Shown: in pieces, positions 36,341 through 48,226 of the stretch
Layout: the number at the start of each line of letters is the position of its first letter
How positions within the stretch are numbered: the stretch's first letter is position 1
Source: Antilocapra americana
Taxonomy: Eukaryota; Chordata; Mammalia; Artiodactyla; Antilocapridae
Assembly: GCA_007570785.1 (NCBI GenBank)
Contig: ML660774.1
Span: 13,668,719 to 13,732,718 of the forward strand
Direction: 5' to 3'
DNA length: 64,000 nt
Position numbers and translations under genes: made by a program
Notes under the pieces: model-generated
Seen by the model: only the letters and a program-made list of their open reading frames with translations
The model's database searches: none
What the model was told of the DNA's origin: nothing

Positions 36341-37424
36341 ATGATCAGAATGAAGAGGAGTGACAAGGGTTGGATCAGAATCTCAAATTCTCAGTTGAAC
36401 AGGAATGGCATTGGCTGTTCCTTTCCATTCGCAATGAGGAGAAAGAGGTTAAGAAAAGGCTAGTTAATTCTTGCTTGGACCCAGCAAGCTCCATAGAGTC
36501 AATATGCTTCCAAAGACTCAACAACCTGCTTGTTCTCAGTGTCAGTGGCTTGACTTAGGCTGTGAGGTACTTAGTGGTGTTTTCTTGTTTTTTTTTTTTT
36601 TTTGTAACCTTGTTTGACAGTTTAGGAGCAACAGACCCCACTCCACATCCTGGTTGTTACATGTTTAAAATGGAAGAATAAAGTAATTATATTTCGCTTC
36701 TTCAAAGAATATAGCCACATTTTAAGGATGTTGCTTGCTTCTTCATTCAGAGCCTCTGTTTTATATCTTTGAAAATAGATCCTTTGCTGACACTTAAACA
36801 GTCTAGATTTAGTGAGTCAAGGGAACAGTACAAGTATTTTGAATGCAGTGTTGTGAATCACTTTTTGTATATTCTGCGAATACTAGTGAAATATTACTGC
36901 ATTATAACGACTCTTCATTGTAAATAATGTTTTATTTTTCACAGTTAGAAGATATAAGGGCTGAATGTGTCTGAATAAGACTGGCATGATTCAGCAATCA
37001 ATCTGAAAATATGGGTGAATATGTTAAGCAACACTCTCTGAAGAGCAGCAATATAGCCTATTGTCAGTATTTGGGGAACTGCAGTAAAGTACCTCTAAGA
37101 ACAGAAAAATGAGGAATGTAAGATGACTTTTCTTTTAACTGCAGGATAAATGCCCAATGTATCAATGTGTAGGTATGGAATCACCTAAAAGAGACAAAAT
37201 TGTTTTACCATAGTGATACTGGGGCTATAATGTGAATAAATGTATTAGTATATCCAAAGGGAAAAATGTAGTTGAGAAAGAGTTCATTGACTGGGGAGGC
37301 ATGGGAAAAATGAGTCTTTCAGAGGGAAAATTGGCTCATTCAAATGCTGCCAAACATAAGGCACTCTCCCCAATGGACAGACTTACCTTGATTGATTGAA
37401 TTTTGCATTTTCAAAGTATTTTTT
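36341..37424. other. unique DNA
   Basis: A T run lies at about 36583-36603. No gene recognised. Confidence 0.4.
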
Positions 37425-37880
37425 AAATTAACTTGTATTGGAGTATAGTTCTTTTACAATGTTGGGTTAGTTTCTACTGTACAGCAAAGTGAATCAGTAT
37501 ATGTGTACATACATCCCCTCTTGTTTGGATTTCCTTTTCACCTGGGTCACCACAGAGCATTGAACAGAGTTCCTGTTAGATCTTGTTAGTTATCTATTTT
37601 ATACATGGTGGTAGTGGTTTAGCTGCTAAGTCAAGTCCACCTCTTGCAACCTCATGGACTGTAGCCCACCAGGCTTCTTTGTCTATGGGATTTCCCAGGC
37701 TAGAATTCTGGAGTGGGTTGCCATTTCCTTCTCCAGGGAATCTTGGCACACAGGAATTGAACCCAGGTCTCTTGTATTGCAGGCTTTTTCTTTATCGACT
37801 GAGAAACTGGGGAAGCTCCAGTTTCATTTTATATGTAGTAGTGTATATATGTTAATCTCAATCTCCCAATCATCCCACCC
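37425..37880 (-). repeat. L1 3'UTR, older family, split by BovA2
   Basis: The left part matches antisense L1 3'UTR (TTGGAGTATAGTTCTTTTAC, CAGCAAAGTGAATCAGTATA, GTCACCACAGAGCATTGAAC, 'agttatctattttatacatg'). It resumes at 37826 as 'gtagtgtatatatgttaatc' and 'caatctcccaatcatcccac'. Confidence 0.85.
37615..37825 (-). repeat. BovA2 SINE inside L1
   Basis: Antisense BovA2 body with 'tagcccaccaggcttctttg' and 'gagtgggttgccatttcctt'. The TSD is the interrupted L1 text: attttatacatggtggtag (37596-37614) and attttatatgtagtagtg (37826-37843), imperfect. The SINE is therefore younger than the L1. Confidence 0.92.
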
Positions 37881-37959
37881 CATATGGGTGGATTATTAAC
37901 AGGAAAAGAAATACATTGGCAAAGTACCATGTATAATGTTTATATTTTTCTAACAGCTA

Positions 37960-38870
37960 CTGTTAATAACGCAAATAAAATTTTAAGGAGCATTTTTTAA
38001 ATACCTGCATACTATTTCATAGAGAACTTATGCCATTAATGCATTTGTTTGATTTTGTCTAGATAAATATTCAGATGGCTTTCTATTTTTGCCACCATAA
38101 GTAAAATTGTAATAAGTATCCTTAGATAGAGATGCTTTCACACTGTTATTTTCATATTTGTAGAATAGCTTCCTAAAGATGGTATTGCTATTTAAAAATG
38201 TGCATTTTTTAAGTATGAGAAAGTTATATCACATTTTATTTTCTAAAATGATATTAATGTTTTACACTTCTGCATATTTAAAAGTGTTCAATTTCCAGCT
38301 TTCTTACCAATTCTTGATGCTAACTCTCTTTGTAAATTTTGCTTATATGCTTATATGATGGGAAAAAGGTATTTTTTGGTCATCTTAATTAGCATTTTGG
38401 GCTTCCAAGGTGGCAAAGTGATAAAGAATCCACCTGTCAATGCAGGACACACAGAAGGTTCTGGTTTTATCCTTGGGTTGGAAAGATCCCCTGGAGGAGA
38501 AAATAGCAACCCACTCCAGTATTCTTGCCTGGAAGATACCATGGACGGAGGAGCCTAGTAGGCTGTATAGTCCATGAGGCTGCAAGGAGTTAGACATGAC
38601 TGAGCAAGTGAGCGTGAATGCAGTTTACATTTTACTAAATATTAAACAGATTATACATCTATTTATATGCTTTTTGGAGATTTTTATTCTCTTCTATAAG
38701 TTATCTTTTATATGGTCTTTTTTATCAGAATGTCTTTTTTCTTATTAATTTGTAGGTGCCCCCCCTTTTTTTGCTAACACTGTAGTATCTTTTTTGTTCA
38801 TATATGTTGTAAGTCTCTCCCCCTATTCTGTGGTTCCTCTTCTGATTTCATTTTTGGTGACTTGGGTTTA
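37960..38870 (-). repeat. ancient L1 (L1M-type) 3' region, split by BovA2
   Basis: Follows antisense old-L1 text: 'ttggtattgctatttaaa'-type ('agatggtattgctatttaaa'), 'tttacacttctgcatattta', 'cttaccaattcttgatgcta', 'tcttaattagcattttgg', then after the SINE 'ttttatcagaatgtcttttt' and 'cttattaatttgtaggtgcc'. Order is preserved across the SINE. Confidence 0.6.
38399..38617 (+). repeat. BovA2 SINE inside L1M
   Basis: GGGCTTCCAAGGTGGCAAAG head to GACATGACTGAGCAAGTGAG. Complete but with many substitutions. Confidence 0.92.
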
Positions 38871-39062
38871 TCTATAAATACATACATTTTATTCATAAAT
38901 AGTCCAATATACTTACTTGTTACTTTTGACTCCAGGCTTCCTGCCTTACAGACCTCTCCCAACAGTTAACAGACTGTTTTTATAAATTTACTGTAATATT
39001 TTATCCTCTTATTTGTATGTATAAATCATTGTTGTTTTATTTGTTTTATACATGGTGGTGGT

Positions 39063-39262
39063 GGTTTAGTTGCTATGTAAAATCCAACTCTTGTGATTCC
39101 ATACACTGTAGCCCACCAGGCTCCTCTGTCTGTGGGATTTCCCAGCAAGAATACTGGAGGGGGTTTCCATTCCTTTTCCAGGGGATCTTTCTGACACAGG
39201 GATCGAATCCCTGTCTCTTGGTTGGCAGGCGGATTCTTTCCTACTGAGCCACCTGTGAAACT
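39063..39262 (-). repeat. BovA2 SINE
   Basis: Antisense: 'tagcccaccaggctcctctg', 'agcaagaatactggaggggg', 'ttttccaggggatctttctg' and 'ttcctactgagccacctgtg'. A (GGT)n stretch precedes it. Confidence 0.92.
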
Positions 39263-39645
39263 GTGTAAATTGTTAGCCTACCTCAATTTCTATTATATTC
39301 TTTTACCTAGAAGTTTGTTTTCTTTTAGTACATATATTTTAGGTAGGAAAACTCAGGACATTACTAATGATAGTAAGATATACAGTCTTTGCTGCCTATT
39401 CGTAAATCTTTGATAGCATAAATAGAGCATCTAATCAAGAAATAAACTTATTATATAAGTACGACTATTTAAACTGATGATCTTCAAATCTGAAGACATG
39501 TTCTTGATATTTTTTATGCTCCACATTACATAAGGTAAGATGGCAAAGATTTCAGATGGTCAAAAGGTGAGGGTGCCTTATTTTGTTGTCTCTATAGTTA
39601 TATGTTACAGATTGCTACTTTCTAGTTTATGAAATCTTGGGATGT
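39263..39645. other. unique DNA
   Basis: No gene or repeat recognised. Confidence 0.4.
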
Positions 39646-39651
39646 CTCTGC

Positions 39652-40294
39652 TGTTGAAACCCAGCACTGTACACTGGTGCCAGATTAAAGTTTTAGAGAC
39701 CAGGTTTTGGGTGGAGCAGAAACAAATAGCTTTATTGCTTTGCCAGGCAAAAGGGGCCACAGCAGGCTAATGCCCTCAAGACTGTGTGTCCCACCCTGGC
39801 AGTGATAGTGAGGAGTTTTACAGTGTTCCAGGAGCACAGTGTGATCAGCTCATGGACATTCTTCTGCTTGGTTGATGGTCAAGCAACTGGGAGTCAGCAT
39901 CACCATCCTCCTGGTTCCAACCCATCTGAGGTCTATATGCTTGTGGGCAGCATGCAGTTAACTTCTTCCACCTAGGGGGGTATTTCAGTATCTGCAAAAC
40001 AGCTCAAAGGACCTGGCTGAGGATATTATCTCTAGACCTTGAGGAAGAACTAAAGATACTTGACTTTGTTGAATGGATAAAGTAGCATTATTTTGTCTTC
40101 TTGACTATTGCATTTTCTGACTTCTCTGATGAAATGTATTCTTTGACTAAAGCTTTCATAGAGACAAAAGGCAGGCAGAGGACATGCATGGGGGTGTCTA
40201 TTCCTGGGAAGGTCTCATAAGATCCTGCTCAGTTGCATCTCCAGGCTTTTGGGCTTGTGTGCAATGAATCCCAAGAGCACGGGTGGCTATGCCA
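39652..40294 (-). mobile_element. solo endogenous retrovirus LTR (ERVK-like by TSD length)
   Basis: A 643-bp block starting TGTTGAAACC and ending GGCTATGCCA, i.e. with the TG...CA ends of a retroviral LTR. Six-base repeats ctctgc (39646-39651) and ctctga (40295-40300) flank it, 5/6 matching. On the minus strand an AATAAA lies at 39736-39731, about 80 nt from the 3' LTR end, which is a normal poly(A)-signal position. No gag, pol or env sequence is attached. The family name is not known to me; a 6-bp TSD is typical of class II (ERVK) elements. Confidence 0.5.
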
Positions 40295-40300
40295 CTCTGA

Positions 40301-41091
40301 CACTTTCATTATCCTAAGTATCATAAGGTAGAATTAATTTGTTAAAAGGGAAGATTTTTCGCATTTAAGAATGGGCCTTAAGCACACATTTATATAAACA
40401 TAAATAAAACCTATGAACAGCTGCCTAATTGAATTAATTTCTTTGATTATATATTGCGCTGTTTTCCTAACCACTGAAATAAATGAATTAATAAAAGGAT
40501 TACCCTGTTTATAACTATTCTGTTAAACTAGATAGGAGTGACAGTGAGGAATACTTAGTTGAAATCAATATGGTTTTAGTTCTTTTAATTGTGACAAACT
40601 GGCTGGAAGGTAGAGTCGAGAGGAAATCAGGAGGGTAGCACACGAAGAGGTTGAAGTCCCTGAAACTGCTTCCCCTATTTGCATTAGTCTTACCTGGGAT
40701 TTCCTTTGTTTTCACATCAAATATATCTGCGGACTGTGGATGAATTTTCACCAGCTCTTAGCCAAATGAATGTTTACCTAGGACAGTATTAATCTGCAGT
40801 AGCCCAGTATTCTGAAATGATGTCATTCTCTTATTCTTTGTTGAAGTACCATTCATTTTATGAAGCCATAGTGATCACTTTTGTTGCTTGATTAGTTTTA
40901 TTTAATTTTGTTTAACTATCCTTACATCACAAAAGTCTCCTCTATTTTATTAACGTATTAAATGTGTTTAGAGTATATGTGTGTGTACGTGTGTGGTGGT
41001 GGTGGTCTGTGAGATTCATAAGTTTGAATCTGAGGTATATTAATCCCAACCATGTTTTGAAGATATTGATAGTCAGGTAGGTACTCAGCAA
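40301..41091. other. unique DNA
   Basis: A small GT/GGT stretch lies at about 40978-41007. No gene recognised. Confidence 0.4.
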
Positions 41092-41105
41092 TTCTAGCTA
41101 GTTTA

Positions 41106-41951
41106 TTTTTATTTATTTATTTATTTTAAAATTTTCTTTACTTTATTGTGTTGGTTTTGCCATATAATGACATGAAACCGCCATGGGTTTACATATGCTC
41201 CCCCTCCAGAACCCCACTCCCTCCTCCCTCCTGAATCCCTCCCCCAGGACATCTCGGTGCATCAGACCCGAGCATCAGTCCTGGGCTGGCAATTGATTTC
41301 ACAAATGATAATTAACATGTTTCAATGCCATTCTCCCATAACATCCCACCCTTGCCCTCTTCCACAGAGTCCACAAGTCTGTTCTATACATCTGCGTTCC
41401 TTTTGCTGTTTCGCATGCAGAGTTCTCGTTACCATCTTTCTAAATTCCATATATATGCGTTAGTATACTGTATTGTTGTTTTTTCTTCTGGCTTACTTCA
41501 CTCTGGATAATAGGCTCCAGTTCCGTCCACCTGAGTAGAACTGATTCAAGTGAATTTTTTTTTAATGCTGAGTAGTATTCCATTGTGTATATGTACCACA
41601 GCTTTCTTATCCATTCGTCAGTTGATGGGCATCTAGGTTGCTTCCATGTCCTGGCTATTGTAAACAATGCAGCGATGAACATTGGGGTGCACGTGGCTCT
41701 TTCAATTCTGGTTTCCTTGGTGTATATGCCCAGCAGTGGGATTGCTGGGTCATATGGCAGGTCTATTTGCAGTTTTTTAAGGAACCTCCACACTGTTTTC
41801 CATAGTGGCTGTACTAGTTTGCATTCCCACCAACAGTGTAAGAGGGTTCCCTTTTCTCCACATCCTCTCCAGCATTTATTGCTTGTAGATTTTTGGATTG
41901 CAGCCATTCTGACTGGTGTAAAGTGGTACCGCATTTTGATTTGCATTTCTG
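41106..41951 (-). repeat. young L1 (L1_BT-like) 3' part, joined to 5S rRNA
   Basis: An (ATTT)n tail at the left, L1_BT 3'UTR, then the ORF2 C-terminus in minus orientation (frame 41440-41946, with the EYYSALKK segment and the upstream [20 protein letters not shown] region). L1 homology stops at 'gatttgcatttct' (about 41950). The next base on, apart from one G, is nucleotide 1 of a 5S rRNA sequence. The TSD ttctagctagttta encloses both pieces (41092-41105 and 42041-42054). Confidence 0.95.
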
Positions 41952-42040
41952 GTCTACAGCCTTACCACCCTGAACGTGCCTGATCTCGTCTGATCTCGGA
42001 AGCTAAGCAGGGTCGGGCCTGGTTAGTACTTGGATGGGAG
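41952..42040 (+). pseudogene. 5S rRNA fragment (nt 1-89), retrotransposed with L1
   Basis: Matches vertebrate 5S rRNA nucleotides 1-89 with four substitutions (positions 7, 11, 26 and 30), including the AAGCTAAGCAGGGTCGGGCC core. It stops after TGGATGGGAG. The last 32 nt, including much of the internal promoter C box (about nt 80-97) and the terminator, are missing. It starts exactly at the 5' end of 5S RNA next to L1, and its broken end abuts the right target repeat. It is therefore part of the same insertion and not a transcribed 5S gene. An automated RNA search would report it as a partial 5S hit. Confidence 0.95.
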
Positions 42041-42054
42041 TTCTAGCTAGTTTA

Positions 42055-42599
42055 AAATTTTTACTTCTGTCCATATCAAGCTTAGAGTTGGCTTCAGTGA
42101 TCCTTAGAGTACAAATCAAGCCTTAGATGCAGGATTCCAGCTGGTGTTATTCTGTCAAGGGTGTCCTGGACCTGGAGCAGGCGTAACCTCTTTAGTCCTT
42201 AGTGTTTGCTAGAATAGGATCCTAACTGGAAAAGAGCATCCAAGCTTGCGATAGAACTCAGGAGTCCAGTAATGAAGTACCTGAAAAGGCTCTCAAGGTA
42301 GTAAATGAGTTCTCTGTGAGGGGTGGGAGCTCTGACTGACTGTCTGCATTGCTTTCGTCCAGGGCTGAGGCATAGACTGAACAGTACCAACCACCGCAGT
42401 GCTCGGCCTCCTGGGAGAGACTGCAGTGTTTCCTTAGTAATGTCTCCTCTGGCTCAGCTGGGAGGATTTGTGAACTATCCAGGTATTTGTCATACCTGTT
42501 TTCAGTTCATTTTTCTAAAACAGCTGATGCACCATAAGGAAATATTTTGCAGCATGGTGAATATGAAATAAATGAGAACATTTGCAATAAAAACGTTAA
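42055..42599. other. unique DNA
   Basis: No gene or repeat recognised. Confidence 0.4.
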
Positions 42600-43185
42600 A
42601 TGCCTGCAGATGGTGACTGCAGCCATGATATTAAAAGACGCTTACTCCTTGGAAGGAAAGCTATGATCAACTTAGATAGTATATTAAAAAGCAGGGACAT
42701 TACTTTGCCAGCAAATTTCCGTCTAGTCAAGGCTAGGGTTTTTCCAGTAGTCATGTATGGATGTGAGAGTTGGACAGTCAAGAAAGCTGAGTTTGGAAGA
42801 CTTGATGCTTTTGAACTGTGGTGTTGGAGAAGACTCTTGAGAGTGCCTTGGACTGCAAGGAGATCCAGCCAGTCCATCCTAAAGGAAATCAGTCCTGGGT
42901 GTTCATTGGAAGGACTGATATTGAAGCTGAAACTCCAGTACTTTGGCCACCTCATGGGAAGAGTTGACTCATTGGAAAAAACCCTAATGCTGTGAAGAAT
43001 TGGGGGCAGGAGGAGAATGGGAAGACAGAGGATGAGATGGCTGGATGGCATCACCGACTCAATGGACATGGGTTTGGGTGGACACTGGGAGTTGGTGATG
43101 GACAGGGAGGCCTGGCGTGCTGCAGTCCATGGGGTCACAAAGAGTTGGACATGACTGAGCGGCTGAGTTGAGCTAAGCTGATACG
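42600..43185 (+). repeat. BovB LINE 3' end
   Basis: Sense BovB from 'agatggtgactgcagccatg' through 'atgtatggatgtgagagttg' to GACATGACTGAGCGGCTGAG. A 131-codon frame (42600-42995) encodes the end of the RTE reverse-transcriptase ORF (KRRLLLGRKAMINLDSILKS region, then GCESWTVKKAEFGRLDAFEL). It is a fragment without catalytic motifs. Confidence 0.93.
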
Positions 43186-44174
43186 TGGGAAATTGAACAA
43201 TAAACATAATGGATACAGAAAAAAAAAATCAAGTTTATTAATTTAGTTATATATTTCAGTTTTTAGAAATTAATAGAATTTTATTCATAGAATTATGTGT
43301 GTTCAGAAGCAATAGAACTTTTAAATTAAAATATACTTTGAATCTTAATTTCAAAAATTAATTCAGTTTTTGTAATGTGTATCAGTTTTATTTTAGTCAT
43401 TGCTAATATAAGAAGAACATGAAAAAAATCAATTTTATTAGGCCATTTAAAATCAGAAAATGATCAGTTGCTTTTTGGTCATATAGAATATAACTGTTTT
43501 ATAAAGAATATACTCAAAGTTCTATTTGTTCTCACAAAACTCTGAAGTAAATTTCTAAGATATATTTAATTAATTTAATAAGCTGGTTCTTCAAAATGAC
43601 AACTATATGTATGTATATATATATAGTATTATATAAAAATTTTTATTATATATATGTGTGTGTGTATTTTTACATATTCAAGTCATGCATAGGGACTTGC
43701 AAATGTATGTACTTTTGGACTCATAGTTTCTTCTAATTTGCATATCTGGCTTACTATATCTAAAGCTGTTACTGCTATAGTTACACTATCAAATTGGGTG
43801 AGTCGACTTTATTTAACATGTAAAATCTATATAAGCCAATATGAAGCAGTGAAAAAACACCAAAAAAACCCCCCACATTTTATAAATATACATTGTTATG
43901 TGTTTTTGTGTTAATGTATATATATTTTTCTAAGAGTAGGTGAGTTATGGAGATGAATTTCCAATGTTTCAAGTATTTTCAAATTAAATATTTCTTCAGC
44001 TGACTTGGCAAAATAAAAATACGTACCAAGCTCATAAATCCTGTCCTCCTAGATTACTAGTCAAATATATTATTTTACTAATCCATTTATTATGAAATTT
44101 CAAGTATCTCTGGGTTTATTCTCAATAACATTTTTAATACTTCAGTATATGTATATATATTTTAAATTTTTATT
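43186..44174. other. unique very AT-rich DNA
   Basis: Small TA/GT stretch at about 43600-43670. No gene recognised. Confidence 0.4.
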
Positions 44175-44490
44175 TAGTCCTTTATTTTGGCTGTGCTCGG
44201 CTTTTCTCTAGTTGCTGGGAGAAGGAGCTGCACTTTAGTCATGGTATGTGGGCTTCCATTGCAGCGGTTTCTCTTGTGGAGCATGAGCTGTAGGGCACCC
44301 AGGATTAGTAGCTGCAGCATGTGGGCCTGGTAGCTGCGGTTCCGGACTCCAGAGCCCAGGCTCAACGGCTGTGGTGCGCGACGGCTTAGTTGCCAAGCAG
44401 CATGTGGAATCTTCGCCAACCAGGGATCTTACCTGTGTCTCCTGCATTGACAGGCAGATTCTTTACCACTGAGCCACCAGGGAAGCCCCA
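44175..44490 (-). repeat. CHR-1/Bov-tA type SINE, long form
   Basis: Read on the minus strand: GGGGCTTCCCTGGTGGCTCA, 'aatctgcctgtcaatgcagg', 'gcaactaagccgtcgcgcac', 'cacaagagaaaccgctgcaa' and 'gcaactagagaaaagccgag', ending 'agccaaaataaa'. This is the full CHR-1 type rather than BovA2: it has no BovB tail. Confidence 0.85.
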
Positions 44491-44639
44491 TATTTTTATT
44501 CATTACAATCTGCACTCATCTTTGAGATAATTTATGGATGTTACATAACATTTTAAAATAAAACAGAGTATTTACTTGATGAAAAGTGCCATTTTTAAGA
44601 AAAAGGATTTGTAAAACAAATATATAAAATAAATTATGG
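44491..44639. other. unique AT-rich DNA
   Basis: Nothing recognised. Confidence 0.4.
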
Positions 44640-45245
44640 TGAGCAAATATAAAAAATGTTGGCTATATCCCCTGTGTTGTTCAATACATCCTCATAGCCT
44701 ATCTTATATCCAATAATTTGTTCCTCTTTCTCCCCTAACCACTATGTTTTCCCTCCTTTCCCTCTCCTTATTGGTAACCACTGGTTTGTTCTCTGTATCT
44801 GAGAGTTTGCTTCTTTTTTGTTATATTCACTGGTTTGTTGTTATTTTTTAGATTGCACATGTAAGTGACATCATACAGTGTTTTTCTTTCTCTGTCAGAA
44901 TTATTTCCCTTAGGGTAGTTCCCCCCAAGTCTATCCATGTTACTGTAGATGGCAAGATTTTGTTCTTTTTTAATGAATCTGTGGTATCTCATGATATGTA
45001 TATACCACATCTTCTTTAGATTTTCATCTGTTGATGAACAGTTAGGTTGCTTCCAAGTCTTGGCAATTGTAAATAGTGCTGCTGTGAACACTGGGGTGCA
45101 TGTATCTTTTCAAATAAATGTCTTTTAAATATATACCCAGGAATAAATTGCTGGGTTGCGTGGTGGTTCTATCTTTAACTCTATATTTTAAACAAGACAT
45201 TGATATTGTTTTCTGAAAACACATTAGGTAAACACGATGATTTCT
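44640..45245 (-). repeat. L1 3' end (end of ORF2 and 3'UTR), older family
   Basis: Antisense L1: 'attggtaaccactggtttgt', 'tagattgcacatgtaagtga', 'tctatccatgttactgtaga', 'aggttgcttccaagtcttgg' and 'aacactggggtgcatgtatc'. The ORF2 C-terminal frame (minus, 44768-45091) has recognisable MFTAALFTIAKTWKQPNCSS but is broken. Confidence 0.85.
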
Positions 45246-45319
45246 TCTTATACTTTCATGTTTGGCAGCTATCATTGTTTTGCTTTTATAAAATTATCCT
45301 TTTTTTTTTCCTCTCTCTC

Positions 45320-45900
45320 CTTTATCTTCCTCTTTAAAAGCTACTTTCCCTGGATAAACAATTCTGGGTTGACTTTTTGTTTTTTACAGTGATGTTATTA
45401 TTCAATGACTTCAGGCTTTTGCTGCTCGTATTTAAGAGATCCCTGTCAGTTTAGCTGCTGTTCCTTTGTAAATAACTTATGGTATTTCTTGAGATGCACT
45501 TGGGCATTTTCCTTGTCTTTGTATTTTTAGTTTCACTTTAGTATGCCTGGCTAGGTCTGAGATTTCTTTAGACTTCTTGAAGTTGAAGATTTACTACACT
45601 TTCATCAGTTTTTAAAATTCTTCTTCAATATTATTCCTTAACATATTATTCCTATCTCATTCTGACTTTAAGTTCTTAGTCTATCATCATGCATCTTAAC
45701 CTCTCTTTTTCTTTTCTGTAACTATGAGATGCAGCCTGGGTAATTACTTCAGCTCTCCCTCCCAATTTGTGAACTCTTTCTTCATCTATGCAGATTGCTG
45801 TTTAAAGTACCTAATTTCTACTTTAAATTACTCAACTTTTTAATTACTAGAAGTTCCATTTGGTTCTTTTTTTAAATAATCTTGGTCATTTTATCTTATT
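45320..45900 (-). repeat. ancient L1-like region
   Basis: The order of landmarks fits an old antisense L1 region: 'gatgttattattcaatgact', 'tttgctgctcgtatttaaga', 'ttcttgaagttgaagattta', 'actagaagttccatttggtt'. Diverged, and the family assignment is uncertain. Confidence 0.4.
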
Positions 45901-47898
45901 CCTTATTCACGTATTCAGGCCTGACACTTATGTATATCTTTAAATTTGTTAATTATCTGTTTTATATATGTTCATGTATATGTAAATATATATTCCATAC
46001 ATGATATTCCAAGTATTCAATATTTGCACAGATTTGATTTTGCTATCTACTATTTCTTGTAACTTTAATGCAGATTTGCCTTGTTCCATCTCTTATTTGG
46101 TATTTGGTGACCTTTGATTGTGAATATATGTTCTTTAGAGCTTTACTGAAGGGATTATTTGAGACTATGCATCTCAACAAAGACTGTGTTTTTGGAAGCA
46201 CTAATAACGTAGGAACATTTAAGATGAGTTTTTGGGTATTAGGTCTTAGAAAAATAATGATAGTGGTGAAACCATCTGGGATTCCCTTTTCCCACAGACA
46301 TCTCCTCTCAGATCTCCCTCCCAGGATGAAACCTAGGATCTGAGTCCTCTTTCTGTGTCTGGCAGTGTTCAAAAGGCAGGCTCAAAGTTATAGGTTTTGG
46401 CATATGGCCAGGAAGTGAATCCTTGCTTGAATGCTCACTCACCACTAGATACACACTTTTCAATTGACTTTGTTAATTGCCTTTAACATCTTTGGTTTTA
46501 TTTTCAGCTCTGCAATGCATTTAGAAATTTTTCTTTTTAATCCAGAAATCTTAGTTATTTTGGTGTAAGAAATTTGTTTAAGTTGTTATTTCCTTTAATT
46601 ACATACATTTTTGAAAGTAATGTGTATTTTCTGTTGAGTACACAATTCTACACTACTAGCTCTCTCTGCTTATGTCTTTGTTTTGCCTTATTTAGCTAGT
46701 ACATATTGTCAGGATCATTGTTCTTTGGGTAAAACTGTCATGTCAACAGCTAAGGTGAAATATTGAGTCTGTAAATGCCATTTCCTTCTCTCTAAATTAA
46801 GTAAGTGAAAATTTGGAAGGCCAAATTCTTTCTACAGAATGAATGTACCAATTTTAGTTTATAGAGCATGAAGTAAGACTCAGTTTTATTGCATTCCTTG
46901 CATCATGATGGAAGATATTTTGCAATTCATCAGTTATATTAGGAAGGCAAACAACTTCCGTTTTCTGAGATGAATAAGCAAAATTGTTATTAGAGTTTGC
47001 CAGAAGCCACTTAGGTATAAATTGGGAATTTTTATGACCAGTGGTTTATTTTGAAACTTTAAAAATTTAAGCATTCTAACTTTCATAATACATTAATATG
47101 GATTTAATTTTATTAGGGCAGACATAATTTTTAACTATCATGAGGGAAATGTACACTATATAATTTTTGTTATTAAAGGAAACTTAAAACAAATTTCAAA
47201 AGCTAAAATTCACAGAGGTCAGATTCTGTTGCCAGGGAGACAGTGATAATGATGAACCAATCACAACTAAAAATATTTAGGAAATAATTAATATAGTTTA
47301 TATTTACAGAATGTATACTTAACTATAAAAATATGACATTAGGATATGACTTTAATATTCTATAAGCTATCTCCACAGAGACACACTTACAAAGCATATT
47401 ATCAGTAATTCTTCAAGATAGTATTTCAAGCATGGATCACAGCAGTGTCAAGGTTAAAACAAAAGTTGTTTCTGAATAAAAAACAAACAGTGAAACTAAG
47501 AGTTTACTGAAAAACATGACATAATATTGTTGAGAGTGATTTACTAAAAAATTCCCATTAAATGTTTATCTCTAAAAATAGTCTTAATATCAGAAGAAAG
47601 AGTGTTTGATCTACTTTATTAATTTTGTAACTGTAAATAATTCACATATGTAACATGTAATATTTTCAGTATAATAATCTGAAAAGTATCTATTCAGTAT
47701 AATAATCTTAAATTATATTTCACTTTGAAAGATGGAATTATCATCAGATCTCTTGCAAACAAAGACCAGGTTGTTGAAATATATTAAGACCTTTTAGGAG
47801 GTGAGCTTCTAGGTGTGTTTTCATTCTTTGGAAGAGTAAGGATAGATTAAGGAAATCACTTTCTTTAGACTGGTTTGACTCAGACCCCCTGAGGCCTA
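45901..47898. other. mostly unique AT-rich DNA (2 kb)
   Basis: A 91-codon plus frame and a 109-codon minus frame overlap at 46043-46372 with no domain. I see no gene. Confidence 0.4.
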
Positions 47899-48108
47899 GG
47901 GCTTCTCAGGTGGCTCAGTGAGTAAAGAATCCGCCTGTGATTCAGGAGACTCAGGATCAATCCCTGGGTCAGGAAGATCCCCTGGAGGAGGGCGTGGCAA
48001 CCTACTCTAGTATTCTTGCCTGGAAAATCTCCATGGACAGAGGAGCCTGGTGGGCTACAGTTTCAAAGGGTCACAAAGGGTCAGACACGACTGAAGCAAC
48101 TGAGTACA
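47899..48108 (+). repeat. BovA2 SINE
   Basis: GGGCTTCTCAGGTGGCTCAG head to GACACGACTGAAGCAACTGA. An antisense BovA scrap ('cagttgagtctgacgctttg') follows at about 48187-48226. Confidence 0.95.
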
Positions 48109-48226
48109 GCAGGTACCAGACGGCACACAGCCCTGAGGCTCATGGACAGTAATCAGGGCGTTGGACCGCCTCAACCTTGTAAGCCGCTTCAGTTGAGTCT
48201 GACGCTTTGTGACCCTATTGACCATG

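Noticed and set aside
39652..40294. Provirus with coding genes
   Set aside because: No second LTR, primer-binding site, gag, pol or env sequence next to the LTR-like block.
41952..42040. Functional 5S rRNA gene
   Set aside because: Only nt 1-89 are present, the C box and terminator are lost, and it lies inside an L1 insertion's target duplication.
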